Shown here piece by piece: positions 12,986 to 24,622 of a stretch of DNA of 64,000 nt. The notes under the pieces are model-generated. The model made no database searches. It had not been told where the DNA came from and was given only the letters and a program-made list of their open reading frames with translations. Numbering within the stretch: the stretch's first letter is position 1; each line of letters opens with the position of its first letter. Origin of the DNA: Onchocerca volvulus. Taxonomy: Eukaryota > Nematoda > Chromadorea > Rhabditida > Onchocercidae. The position numbers were made by a program, and so were the translations under genes. The stretch spans positions 15,392,554 through 15,456,553 of the forward strand of contig HG738138.1 in the NCBI GenBank assembly GCA_000499405.2, written 5' to 3'.

Positions 12986-15900
12986 GAGGATATACTGAAT
13001 TGTATCTGTATCGTTAGCAATATTCTGTTATCCAACTACAAAAGACTGAAGTGAAGAAATCTTATATCTTTATTACTTATATATATAAAAAAAAAGATAA
13101 TAATTTAATGATAAAGCTTCATAATTTAAATTTTGACATATTTAAAATAAATTAATAGAAAACGAGAAATTTCATAATTCTAATATATTCGGTATGAATT
13201 TCCGAGAAAATGTTGCAACTTTAATTTTTGTGCCAAAAATAAATTAGCGAGAAAACACAATTCTAACTTTGCAGTTCTAATTTTGATACATTTAAAATGA
13301 ACTAGTAAAAAAAAAACAAAAAAAGAATTCACAATTTCAACAAATCTGAAGTAATTTACCAAAAAAAAAAATGCCACTACTTTATTATTTTGCACGCATT
13401 TCTAAATGAATTAATTCGTGAAAACTTGACAGTTTTAATTTCTATAAAACTGAAAAATCGTCATCACAGCAGAAAGCTATATTGTAAATGGATGTATTTT
13501 AATAAATTGCTTAAATTCCAAAATAAAATTAAAAAAAAAATGTGTATTACTGAAAACATATGTCATCAGAAAAATTGAATCAAACGAAAAGTGTTGATGG
13601 CAACGAAGAGAAAGAAGGCGGAAATGACGAAATAAAAATGTACTTGTTTTTCATTCTATTTTTCGTTTCGAAAAATAAGAACTGAAAAAAAAAATTTGAA
13701 AAATATGGAGCATTTTTTAGTCTAACCTTATTCAATGGCAATCAATTTATTTATGATGGGGCCGAATAATAATAGATAATAGAATCTCTTTAAATAGTTT
13801 TTTAAATTATTCGAATTTCCCAAGTCTTTCTTAAATACCTTTCTGCTATGCTTCGCGTTCAGTGATAAATGAAAATGGTAATGATAATGAGGAGTGATAA
13901 ACGAATTATACCCTATTCACTCTTCTTCAATCCCTCGTTTGCCCGAATGAACAAATAATTGCAAATATTATCTTGTTATTCGGTCTCGCTTAATCTAAGT
14001 AATTATGATATCATATCGAATAAACCAGTAAATTGATCTTTCCGGTGAAGAAATAATTGCAAAATGTAACTTGCTTAATACATCTTATTCGTTAAGTATT
14101 TGTCAATAATTAAAAATAAATTAAAGGCAAATTTCGTCATTTTATCATAGAATGGGATTTATTGTATTTTATCAGTAATAAAAAAGAATGATAATGAAGA
14201 AGAGTGAAAGGTTGATTATTTTTGAGAAATATTTGTGAATATTCATATACTTTGTGGATATAAAAACAAAAATTCCCAACTGAATGAATACATTATTTAG
14301 TACTATGATTCGAATTAATTAAGTGATATTAAGTACGTAAGGAATTTAACGAATTAATTAAATGATATTAGATAGATAAATAATATTACATCGAAAATAT
14401 TTTATAAATGTACCATGTAATATTTTATTCGAATTAGAAATTCGACAACGAAATTAAAACGAGATCCTATCAAATTAATTTGCCGAGATTGTTGCAATCT
14501 AAACGAGAGTGACGAAACTTTTAATTAAAAATTTTTGATAAAACCAGGAAGGATTCCTTGAATGAAAATTCAATTTTGAGATAAAAATTTCAAAAAAACA
14601 AGAAAAAGTTTGCAACTCCTCTCAATATTTGCAAGAAATAAGTTGAAATCTTTCTATTATATTTATTTGTAACAGATTTAATTAATTACTTATTCATATA
14701 AAAAATCTTCGTTAATAATTATTGCAATTTATAGATTTGAAAAGGTGCACATCACTTTTTTTTTCTTTGAAAAGCAGTATTGATAGTTTAAATTTATTTA
14801 TATATTCATTTTATTTGTTTATTTAAAATAAACAATTCTTAAACTTCCTAGTGGGAAAAACTTTGGAGAAAACTTTAAGATGAAATAAAATATAATGAAA
14901 TTAAATTAATTATAAATGCGTAGAATGAAAGTTTAAAGCTTAGAAATTGATGGAGATAATTTCAAAGTAGGAAAATTTATAATTTATGAGAATAAAGGTG
15001 AAAATAAACTTGGGGTAAATTTAATTTAAATTTGTTGTAAAATTGTCTATTTTTGTCTTTTTTATGAATTAAACTATCTAATCTTTCTTACTTATTTCAT
15101 TATTGAATAAATTATATGGAATTGAAATTGGGGAAATAAAACCAGTTTAATCATATTATAGTTATATTTAAATAATTACATGGACTTAAATAATCAAGTA
15201 AAAAGATAACGACCAAAAGATGCCACTACGCAAATTTCTACAAATTTCTATTTTGAAAATTAAATACTTTTGAAATTTTGGACTTTGCAACCACTTTAAA
15301 GTGTTAAATCAAAATAATAAACTTAATTATGAAAATATGAATTAATTTTGATTTAGATGACAAATGTTGGATGAAAAGATGTTCGGAAGAAAGACGAATA
15401 GTTTAGACATTCAAAAATGGGGATAAACTATACCATTTCAGGATGTTGAAATGACATTCCATAGATGATTTCTTGATGACAATAAAATTCAATGGAAATT
15501 TAAAAAGTAATCAATTTCAGGAATTTAAAGAAAAAAATAAGAGAGGAAGACTTTTTTTAATGTTTTGAAAGTTTTTTTTTTTTTTTTGAAACAAGTGTCT
15601 ACTTTTTCAAACAAATCATAATGGTTCAGCAAATTTTCACCAAATATCACTGATTTAAAAAATTTCAAAGCAATTTGCCATTTCTTTTTTTTTCTCCGAA
15701 TTTCCAAGGTAAAAATTGGAAAATCATTCGTGAATATGTTGCTTTTTTCCCGCATTTTTCTATTCCGTCAAATTATAATAAGTGAATGGTAGTTTGAATG
15801 ATTCGTAAATTATCAGTGATCCCTCAAAAAATTTTTTTTGAAAAGATATGTAAAAAATGGTAAAAATAGTTGAAAATATATAGTAATGAATTAACTTTCG

Positions 15901-17885
15901 TCCTAACTTTAAACTAAATCTCATCAAAAAATATAGTGACATTTCAAAACTTCAAGAAGTTGTCTGATCTGTTCTTGTCCTCTCGACAAGTTCATTGACA
16001 TAGTTTGAAAAAAGTGATGAATAACTAAATTATTTATTCGATAAGTTATTCAATGATAAAAGAAAGGAAAATTTTTTGATAAATAGAAAATTATTTTGTC
16101 CATAATTTCGAACATATTTTTAATGTATCCAAATTAATTTTCAAATGAATCATAATAAAAATAATTCAGCATTTTTTAAATTCACAAAGAACATTTCAAT
16201 AACTGATAGGACTGATAACTTATTAAAATTATGAGCATATTTCTCGCAAATAAAACAACATATCTTTATTTTTTATATGGTTAGCTGCTATCATTTTATG
16301 ACAGTTTGCTTTACTTATTATGAAAAGTAAAGCTGAAGCATTGACAAAATTGATTGATATTGAATTTCGATCGATTAAAAAACTAGCCAACGATTGAATC
16401 AATTTCATGAATCAAATTAACTACTCAAAATTTTCAATTAGGTCATTGGAAAAATTTGCATTATTTTATAGCAACTTAATTTCAGTTTTATAAAATCTTT
16501 AATTCCGGTTTATTATTCTTCGTGAATCGAATTCTTCGTAAATCATTGTTTTCATGTCATTAAAATTGATCCGAAATATAATCCGAAGTAATTAACACAC
16601 AAATAAGACGAATAGCTGGATAATTAAAAATGAATCAAATGATTCAATTGTATTTTATGCAACGAAATAAAACTATGTCCTAAAAATTTATTTAAAGGTA
16701 ATTTCTACTTTTTCAGATTTTTATTAAATTCAAAAAAATTGAGCAAAAGAAAACATTTTGAGTTATAGGAGAAAATCAAACAAAATTTTTCTTCAACCCA
16801 TTCAAAAAACAAGCCACTTTTATTCAATTTTTTTTTTTTTTTTTTTTTTTTAGGAATTTATTTCTATCAAAAAATAAGAAATGAAATGAAATATCACACA
16901 AAGATATCACACGAAAAATGAGAATCGGAATTTGCGATAAATGAACAGAAATGAAATAAATAACTTCCTGTAACGTTTGTTCAACCAAAAAAAAAGGAAA
17001 AAATTTCATGTATTGAAAGTTTTTTTCTTAAAAAATGCAAATATTTAAAATAGAAATTTTTCGGTCGGTAGTAATAGATGCTGCGATAGAAATCTTTGCC
17101 ATTTTAAATTACGAAACGAAGATGAAAAAATTGGATCAAACCGGAATTAAATAGATAATAAAATTTTCATCCTTATGTATTACAATGTAATCCTGTGAAA
17201 TAATTTGATAGGTTTATTGACTTTAACTTTTTTTTCAATTTGAAAAAAATTATTTAAAAAAGGCTTATTTGACAATTAATATGAGCGCATAATTTTATGC
17301 AACCAAATGAAAATTTTGTCCTAAAAATTCTGTTTTCTTACGGTCAAAATTTTTTTTTCTCTATCTACTTTTTTGCATATCTAATTTTCTAGCAAATATT
17401 TATCAATATTACTAATTATAAGAGGAAAAAATAACTAAAGCAACATAATTTTTTTTTAATGTGAGCAAAAATGTTGCTGATGTATAAATGGCGAATTCGG
17501 TCTTTTTTTTTTTTTTTAGAAAATTTATTATTTAAAAGGAAATTTAAAATGTTAGCACATTTATTGAATTGCAAATTTTGCAGCATATTTTCTATTTTTT
17601 ATTTCATCTCAAGAAAATTCTAAAAAAAAAAAAAAAAATTAAAAAAAAGAGATCTTAAAAGAAAAGGAACAGGTTCGTCTCAGCAAAAGAGAAAGATACT
17701 TAAAAATAAATTCAACAAACTAACAAAAATGGAGTTGTCACCGGAATATAAGACATATTTGCAGGCGTTATTTCTGCAAAATATAATAGGAAAAAAAAGA
17801 AGTAATTATAAGGCAAATAGAAAACCGGTATAATTATTTTCGTACGATATAATGGAATATATTCAATTAATGAAAGTGAGCAGAA

Positions 17886-18385
17886 CCATGAAAAAGTCTA
17901 TCAATGGAAGCATTAATGAATCCCAACGAAATCTGCAATGAAGCAATACAGAATTACGAAAAAAATCCATCAGTAAACACGATACAGAATCACAAATGAA
18001 TCTATCAATGAAAGTGATGAGCATCACGAAGAAGTCTATCAGTAAAAGCGATATAGAATCACCGAAAAATTTATCAAGAAAGGTGATAAAGAATCACGAG
18101 AAAGTCTAACAATGACCTGATAAAGTATTGCGAGAAGTCCGTCAATAAAGGTGATAAAAAATCACGGAGAAAACTATTGATAAAAACGATAAAGAATCAA
18201 TAAAAGCACGAAAGAGCATATATATAATGAAAGTGATAAAAATCACGAAGGAGTTTATTAGCAATTTGATAGAGAATTACGGAGACTACCAATGAAAGCG
18301 AAAAGGAATCACAAAGAAATCTATCAATGATTTGATAATAAACCTTAAAGAAGCATGTGAGCAAAAATGATAAAAAATCACAAAT
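17886..18385. repeat. Degenerate 35-bp minisatellite, about 14 units
   Basis: Units read roughly ATCACGAAGAAGTCTATC then AATRAAAGYGATAAAGA and recur every 34-35 bp, for example four steps in a row from about 18028. Units are contiguous, with stops in all frames when read through. Confidence 0.85.
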
Positions 18386-18621
18386 AAAATGATAAGGATG
18401 ATACGGTAGAGAGAATTGTTACCAAGTTGTATAGAATTTTTATAATTTTTTTTTTTTTTTTTCGTTTCATTTTGCAATTTTCTTTCGCAGTTTTCATTGA
18501 AAGATTATATGTTCCATTGCACTGTATGAAAATTATTGACAAAGCATCTTATACAATTTGAAAAAATGCAAATTGAATTATTTGTTAAATCATATTTACA
18601 TTAACACCTTGATATTTGCAC

Positions 18622-18798
18622 ATTCATTTCGTTCAAGTAAAAAAGTAAAATCATTAAAAATGATTAATTGATTGATTTGCTTGAGCAATAAATCTATATA
18701 TTTGCTTAATATTCATTTGTTCAAGCATGAAGCAAAATCACCAAATACTGATCAATTGATTGATTTATTGGGAGCTATTCAAATCTATATTAATTGAC
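18622..18798. repeat. Tandem duplication, period 89 bp
   Basis: Copies start at 18622 and 18711 with ATTCATTTYGTTCAAG and share AATTGATTGATTT and AAATCTATATNTT blocks. They are clearly related but diverged. Confidence 0.65.
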
Positions 18799-19069
18799 TA
18801 ATTAATAAGTAATTGATTGATTGCTCGTTCAGTCGTTGAGATATGAATAATGACAGCAATAAATGTCATATATTTTCATTGTGAATAAATAAGCATAGGA
18901 AAGTAATAGAAATTTATCACTTCATAAGAGAATTAAAAGAATGTTTACATATTAAGAAAAAATGCGAAAGAAATGTTGATATGTAAAAGAGAAATTGCAC
19001 AGTAAATAAAAATGAAAGAATGAAAAGCTTATTTTTTACGATTTGACTGGATTTAAGGAACAAAATAAA

Positions 19070-19237
19070 CTTCATTACCATAACAATCCGAAGGGATGGC
19101 AGTTAATTTCCATCTAGTTCCAAACTTATCATAAAAACCAAAGATTTCAGGACCGAAGCCTATAGCAAAAAACTCAAACTTCACTTTGCACAATTTAATG
19201 CCCATCTTCATGCACAAATATTATAACAAAAATAAAT
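19070..19237 (-). pseudogene. rseP: Wolbachia-type rseP (site-2 zinc protease) fragment, decayed
   Basis: Reading leftward, the segment first encodes a hydrophobic FIFVIIFV run. It then gives H-E-D-G-H, matching the RseP zinc motif HExxH, followed at once by TAA. After a frameshift comes KLCKVKFEFFAIG and then GFGPEIFGFYDKFGTRWKL-TAIP. This order (membrane helix, HEFGHY-like motif, IGFGPE block, DK-GT-WKL, IPLGGYVKM) is that of the N-terminal part of bacterial M50 RIP proteases. From memory it looks most like Rickettsiales versions. Only the first part is present, with a stop and at least two frameshifts, so it cannot make a working protease. The likely source is an old transfer of Wolbachia DNA. 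Confidence 0.72.
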
Positions 19238-19402
19238 AGGGAAAATGACCTAAAATAACAATACCATCGCTAAATTGATGGATTTAAATTAGAAATTAGC
19301 TCCATTTATATTTCAGTTCTTGAAGAAAACATTAAGCATATTGAAACGTGCTTACTTCACAGCGTTTAAATTCATCCTTAAATTGAGGAAAGTTTCAACA
19401 AC

Positions 19403-19707
19403 AATGACGGATATCTCTTCATCAAGGAGAAAATTGATGTATAGAAGCTGGCATAGAGGGTACAAAGAATTTGATATAGAAAAAAAAAAAAAAAGGATAA
19501 ATGAAAATATCAATTCAAGAAACTGATATTTTACACTGGAATATTCTCTAACTGAACTAACTGAATATGAAAGAACAGTTGATCCTGAATAACTGATCTG
19601 AATTATATTGCTGCATTACTCATAAAGTAGTTTTCTCCACCAATGTAAATTGTAAGATAGTGAATTTGATTACTTGTTTTATAGAAACTGATCTTTTATA
19701 CATTTAA
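19403..19707 (+). pseudogene. sdhE: Wolbachia-type sdhE (succinate dehydrogenase flavinylation factor) pseudogene
   Basis: It starts MTDISSSRRK and runs into RRKLMYRSWHRGYKEFDI, the hallmark block of the bacterial SdhE/DUF339 family. Its SWHRG-KE form is alphaproteobacterial rather than the SRKRG form of mitochondrial SDHAF2. An A-rich expansion at about 19480-19493 breaks the frame. Family-like sequence resumes as SLTELTEYERTVD, then in another frame as LYCCITHKVVFSTNVNC, ending at TAA 19705-19707. The reconstructed span is about 100 codons, near full length. It is divergent from the rseP-like fragment, with about 165 bp between them. The frame breaks make it a pseudogene. Confidence 0.7.
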
Positions 19708-19754
19708 TGATCTTGTTTATCCTTTTTTAATACTTCAATATATTCTGCCTCTTT

Positions 19755-19905
19755 TTTTTTTCATTTTTATGCTTTTCACGCTCTTGATTTACTTTATCCA
19801 ACTTTTTTGTTGACTCGAAGACTTTTGTCCTTAAGAGTCCAATCCGTAAGCAAGAAATTGAATGGATCCAAATCCTCACCTCGTAATTTCTTGAAATATA
19901 AAACT
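19755..19905 (-). pseudogene. Possible third coding remnant in the bacterial-like block
   Basis: On the minus strand a Lys/Glu-rich coiled-coil-like reading (STKKLDKVNQEREKHKNE, then after a slip in a poly(A) run, EAEYIEVLKKDK) follows looser open stretches. The local base mix resembles the neighbouring rseP and sdhE fragments more than the surrounding DNA. I do not recognise a family, and it may be unrelated. Confidence 0.25.
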
Positions 19906-20368
19906 AACTAGCTACTCTTACCCCAATTTTTTGAGATAATTAGGAACTACTAACTTATCAAAGCTACTAGTAAGATTAAGGAAGTGATCTTTCTCTTCCA
20001 CTCTCACGAGATATTTTGTATATACTATTGCGTATAATTATTTTTACCACTTGCATACAATGTTAAAAATCCTTATTCTATAAACAATACAATGTCTTAT
20101 TTATTTAAAAAGTTAGATAATTTTTTACTGCTATGAAAATACGTTTTGAAGTATTGTTTTTCTGTAAATTTCTGTAGCATTAAACGGTTTGTTTATTTGT
20201 TTGTTTTTCAGTTTATAACTCCTGACTGAAAAAGAGCCATATCGCTGAAATCGCGAGGAGTACGAGAAAATAAGTGATTTCTTTGTTCTTCAAATGATTT
20301 GCTAGTCTTATTGGATGGGATTTTTTACTTTGTTTTTAGGTCAAATGGCTTTGCAACCTTTATTCTTT

Positions 20369-20540
20369 GTTGTAGTCAAGGTCACGCGCCAAAAAAGACG
20401 CGCATTCATGCGCTAAAAATGGCGCGTTATTGTAGATCAAATTCTAGCGGGATCCTCCATCTATAAATAAGAAGAGGGTTCTGAGCACAGGGTCATTTGG
20501 AAAGGATGTGCTACCACGAGGTCGGTTGGTTGTATTGAGA
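20369..20540 (+). promoter_or_regulatory. CG-rich dyad with TATA-like box (promoter- or LTR-like patch)
   Basis: In very AT-rich DNA a compact CG-rich core appears: CGCGCC at 20385-20390 mirrored by GGCGCG at 20421-20426, with a perfect GCGCAT-TC-ATGCGC dyad at 20400-20413 between them. The first arm reads TTTGGCGC on the minus strand, an E2F-like word. A TATAAATA lies at 20462-20469. No convincing ORF follows: short frames start at about 20505 and 20539 but end quickly. It could be a promoter, or the remains of an LTR. I found no flanking target duplication. Confidence 0.35.
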
Positions 20541-23500
20541 TGCTGGATATTGTAACTGTTCCTTAAGTTGTTGTGTCATCAATTTTCGTTATAAACTTTT
20601 GATTAAACAAGCTTGAGGTTCGAGAACAATACAAAAAGCAACAAAAACTTTCAATAATTATCATGGTTAAGAAGATCCGCGACAAGCCAAGTTCCCTAAT
20701 TTCAATTCTATTATGGCACTTTAATGCCTTGGAAACACTGCATTTGTTATTGTTCATTTGGTACTTTTTACCTTCCAATAAATAATTAACAAAAAAAAGG
20801 ATCCGATTTGAAGTTTACTATGATAAATTCATTAAATAAAACATTTTTTCTAACTAAGTTATAAACCAAATTCAAAAGAAATAAATAATATGAAAAATTG
20901 AATAAATTATTCAAAACAGGAATTTTCAAAATAGTGATAGTAGTCCAGATGAGTTGGTTAATACTACAAATAAATTATCAAAAGATTTGAATTCCACAAT
21001 TAATTTGCATTTCTTTCATTTTATTTTACAAAACTTCTATTACTATTCGTTCATGAATCACCAAGTATTGTTCAGGGTAAAAATTATGGGAAGATAGAAG
21101 AATGCAATGTGAATAAACATATTATTTTGAAATTAGTTGTTCATTACGTATTTTTTCATTACAATTAATGAATTTCAATAGAATAAAGATAAGTAGAATT
21201 AAATAATTAAAGTACAATTTTAAAAATTACTCATCGTATAATGATGAGAAATAAGTAGATCGATACCAAATGCAATCAATTAATTTTTATCATTAGTGAA
21301 CAACATTTAGCAAATAACCAAGCAAATAATTAATTAACCAAAATAAAACTAAAAAAGCTCTAATGGAAAATATAATACAGAAAACAAAATTGATTAAATG
21401 CCAATTTGGAGAATTTAACTTAAAATTAATCATTTATTCTTCATTTGTTGCTACTTGATCCTATGTAAATAATTTAATAATTTCAATTAAATTTTTATTT
21501 GAATACATTATACGCATCTAGAAATGTGTAAAAAAACTGTTAAAAATCCAAGAATAGAAAAATAAGTCAAAAAAAAAACAAACAAACAAAACTCGAAAAA
21601 ATTATATTATCTACACATATGCATTCAACTAAATGATAATACACAATAAACAAATGTGAAATATGTTAAAAGCTAATAAATAAACTATTCAAAAAAAAAA
21701 AAAAAAGGAAGGAAACTAAAGAAACTTTTATTATTTCTCGTCTAATTTTTAATTATTTCTCAAAATTTTCAGATAGAAAATGGGAAATAAAATGAGAAAT
21801 GAAAAGAGAGAGAGATAAGAATGAATTTAATTTATTTGATATCATTAATTTTTGTGGTTATAATTTTTTTTTGCGTGATTTTAGGGAAAAAAATTTTTTT
21901 ACTAAAATAAGATTTATTATTAATATTAAATTTTCATTAAAATTCGAAATTAAAAATTCGGTATCGATATATTCGAAACTTTTGGAAAAAATGTCATGGC
22001 GTAGTGAAGAGAAGTAAAGAAATTTGCATATTGTATCATCAATATAACAATTGTGCATTTGTGTTCATATGTTTGTAAGTTTGTATTAAAGTGTGTATTA
22101 AATTGATGTGAAATTAATGACAGATAATTAATATTGGCAATTAAATATAATAATGTATCTGGAAAAATCACATGAGTTGAAAAGCATGGTTGTTCCAGGT
22201 TCAGAGGAAAATTTTCATTATTATTAAATTCTTCAAACGATAAAGATACGGTGCAAATAAAAAAGTGAAATAAAAATTTTGACTTCTTGAATTAAATAAA
22301 CAATATTACGTAGAAGGATAGCATAAATGGATAAGTAAGGAATTAATACTATCATATTACTGATATATGCAATTAATTATAAATATATTGCCCATATTCA
22401 TAGTTGGACATTAATATATTACTTGATATTTTTTCTTTTTTATTAGATTTATATATTATTTTACCTAAATTGGATATGATTAATTTTTGAATGCAGTTTT
22501 TTTTTTTTTAATAAGTCAAATAATATAATCATGATACTTTCTAAATTGATAAAAATTTAAAATATTATTCATATGGTATTTAGTTATTACACTACAATTT
22601 CAATAATTGTTATAAATTAAATTAATATTAAATATTAAACTGATAGATTTGTTTAGTAATCACAGTTGATAAAGAAAATTTATTCCCATTATTCTTCCTT
22701 TTTTTTATTAATCTTTAAGTACAATTGATAATTGCTAATTGTCAAGAAAAAAGGCAAAAATACTAGTTAAATTGTATAATAGAGTTTTGTGGAAAATGAT
22801 AAAATAGTGCAAATATCTTTTTTATCAAAATCCTTCTACGTTGTATTGCTAGTTCTATATTTTTCAACCTTCAAATCGTTTCTTTTTTTTTTTTGCTTTC
22901 GAATAATTCTAATTTCATCCATTTATCATAAAAATCATTAGTACCATCCTGATATCTGACACACCATCTTTTTTTTTCCGCTCTAATTTTGCCTTCTTCA
23001 ATTCCTCAACTTAACAGAAACTATATTCGTTTCAGTTGGTCACAAAAAAAAAGAAAAGAAAAACTTAGCTGATGTTTTTGGGTAAAAAAAAAGTTACGCG
23101 TTACTATTTATGTATAGAAAGAAAAAAAAAAAAAAAAAAACGAAAAATTTGGATTTTGGATAGTAACAAAAAAAGTTTTCCGATAAATTAATCGGTAGAT
23201 AATCGAAATGTAAATCGAGAATTTAATGTTTTTTGTCTGCATTATGCTAATTTATAATAAAATAAATTAAGTAATAGCTATTATAATCGACTAATTATTA
23301 ATTTCATATTATATTAATATTTTATTCGAACAAAATAAAGAAAATTAACTAATCAATTGAATGAATTAATATTATTAAAATTAATAATAACTGAAATGAA
23401 AAATATTGGAATCTTTTAAACAAAAGAAAGTTATTAATCAGAATTTTTATAGAATATGATAATTGGCCGAATTTTTTTAATTAAAAGAAGTCAACAAACT

Positions 23501-24622
23501 TGTTATTGTTGTCGTTACTTGCTTATTACTTCCGTTCTTTTTTTTTTTTCCTTTTCTTAGCAATCTTTTTTTTAAATTTGTTTCTCAAGTTAGTAGAATA
23601 AATTAGAAAATACCAAATCTTTTTTTTTTCTTTTTCAATACAAAATAAAAAAAACAATAACAGTAATAACAGCAACACTAAACAAACACAACTAATACTA
23701 ATACAACAAAAATGGAAGTATTGAAAAGTTAATAAAGGAGAATAGAAAAGCAAGTGATGTCATATTTGAAGCTTAAGACGAGCATTTTGCTAAGTTTTAT
23801 TAAAAAAAGAAAAAAAAATTGGAAAAGGAAAACTGAATAAAAATATCGAAAAAAATATTTATGTATAAAACGATAAAATTTTATTATTTCCATAAAATAT
23901 CAAAATGGCTATGGTTACTTGAAATCATCGAGACTTGGTGTTTATTTTCGATAAGGTGTATCGAGAAAAGCAACATTTTTGATACTCAGTACTGATACTA
24001 TGATAATTGAAGAAGATTGATTGGTTTTACTTGATTACTGTTTATTACATATTGTTTTTAATCTTGAAAAACATTTTTGAATTAAATTTTTTTATTCAGT
24101 GATTTTTTCTTTCATTAAATAATGTAAAAAGTTCTATTGATCGTGTTCAAGTAATGATATAAAACAAGATTTAAAAATGATCAATGAAATGATTTTTAAA
24201 TTAATTGTGTTCAAGAGAATATATTTTAATTTCGAATATAATTCAACCAACTATTATCGAATCGATAAATAATGTATAATTATTTTTTAATTCTAAAATC
24301 TTCAAAATATGAATTTTGTGCCTTTTTTTCTGTAAATTCCTTTGGCATATTTTTTTTTGCAGCGCAATGATGAATAAAATTCCTAAAAAAAAAGAAATTT
24401 TTTATTTGATTAACAGAAGTTTTCCAAATTATTCATTCATTTTGTGAAAGAAGACCCTGAAAATGAATAGAATATTTTAAAATAAAATATTATCATACAA
24501 TTTAATTATATATATTGATGTTTAACTTAATTAATTGGATCAAGTAATACAGAAAAAAGTAATTGGAAATTTAATTTTATCTGATTCAATTGATTTTAAT
24601 TAATTAGATAAAATAACAAAAA
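20541..24622. other. Gene-free AT-rich DNA downstream of the ABHD12 gene
   Basis: Poly(T) and poly(A) runs with short frames only. The minus-strand frame at 20563-20778 (MEGKKYQMNNN to ITKIDDTTT) lies in slightly less AT-rich DNA but has no recognisable family. No terminator-like structure is clear; poly(A) signals for the ABHD12 gene cannot be picked out reliably in such AT-rich DNA. Confidence 0.6.

Larger units (their letters stand above)
7278..17885. other. Gene-free AT-rich DNA with one higher-complexity patch
   Basis: No recognisable gene. The stretch at about 10600-11040 differs: it has CAG and CAAGTT repeats, more G and C, and an open plus-strand frame of about 56 codons (from about 10803, IAAAATVRQFSCASP to NQRI and stop at about 10980) without a Met or known match. 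It might be part of an untranslated first exon or a regulatory block. The rest is A/T runs and decayed repeats. Confidence 0.6.

Noticed and set aside
17886..18385. Regular repeats considered as a CRISPR array
   Set aside because: Units are contiguous and diverged, with no constant repeat separated by unique spacers, and the context is eukaryotic.
20369..20633. Solo LTR bounded by TGTT...AACA
   Set aside because: No target-site duplication or second LTR was found, so only a promoter- or LTR-like patch is reported.
21799..22171. Overlapping plus and minus frames near 22 kb
   Set aside because: Both are Phe/Ile/Asn/Lys-rich, lack splice signals in context, and match nothing known.
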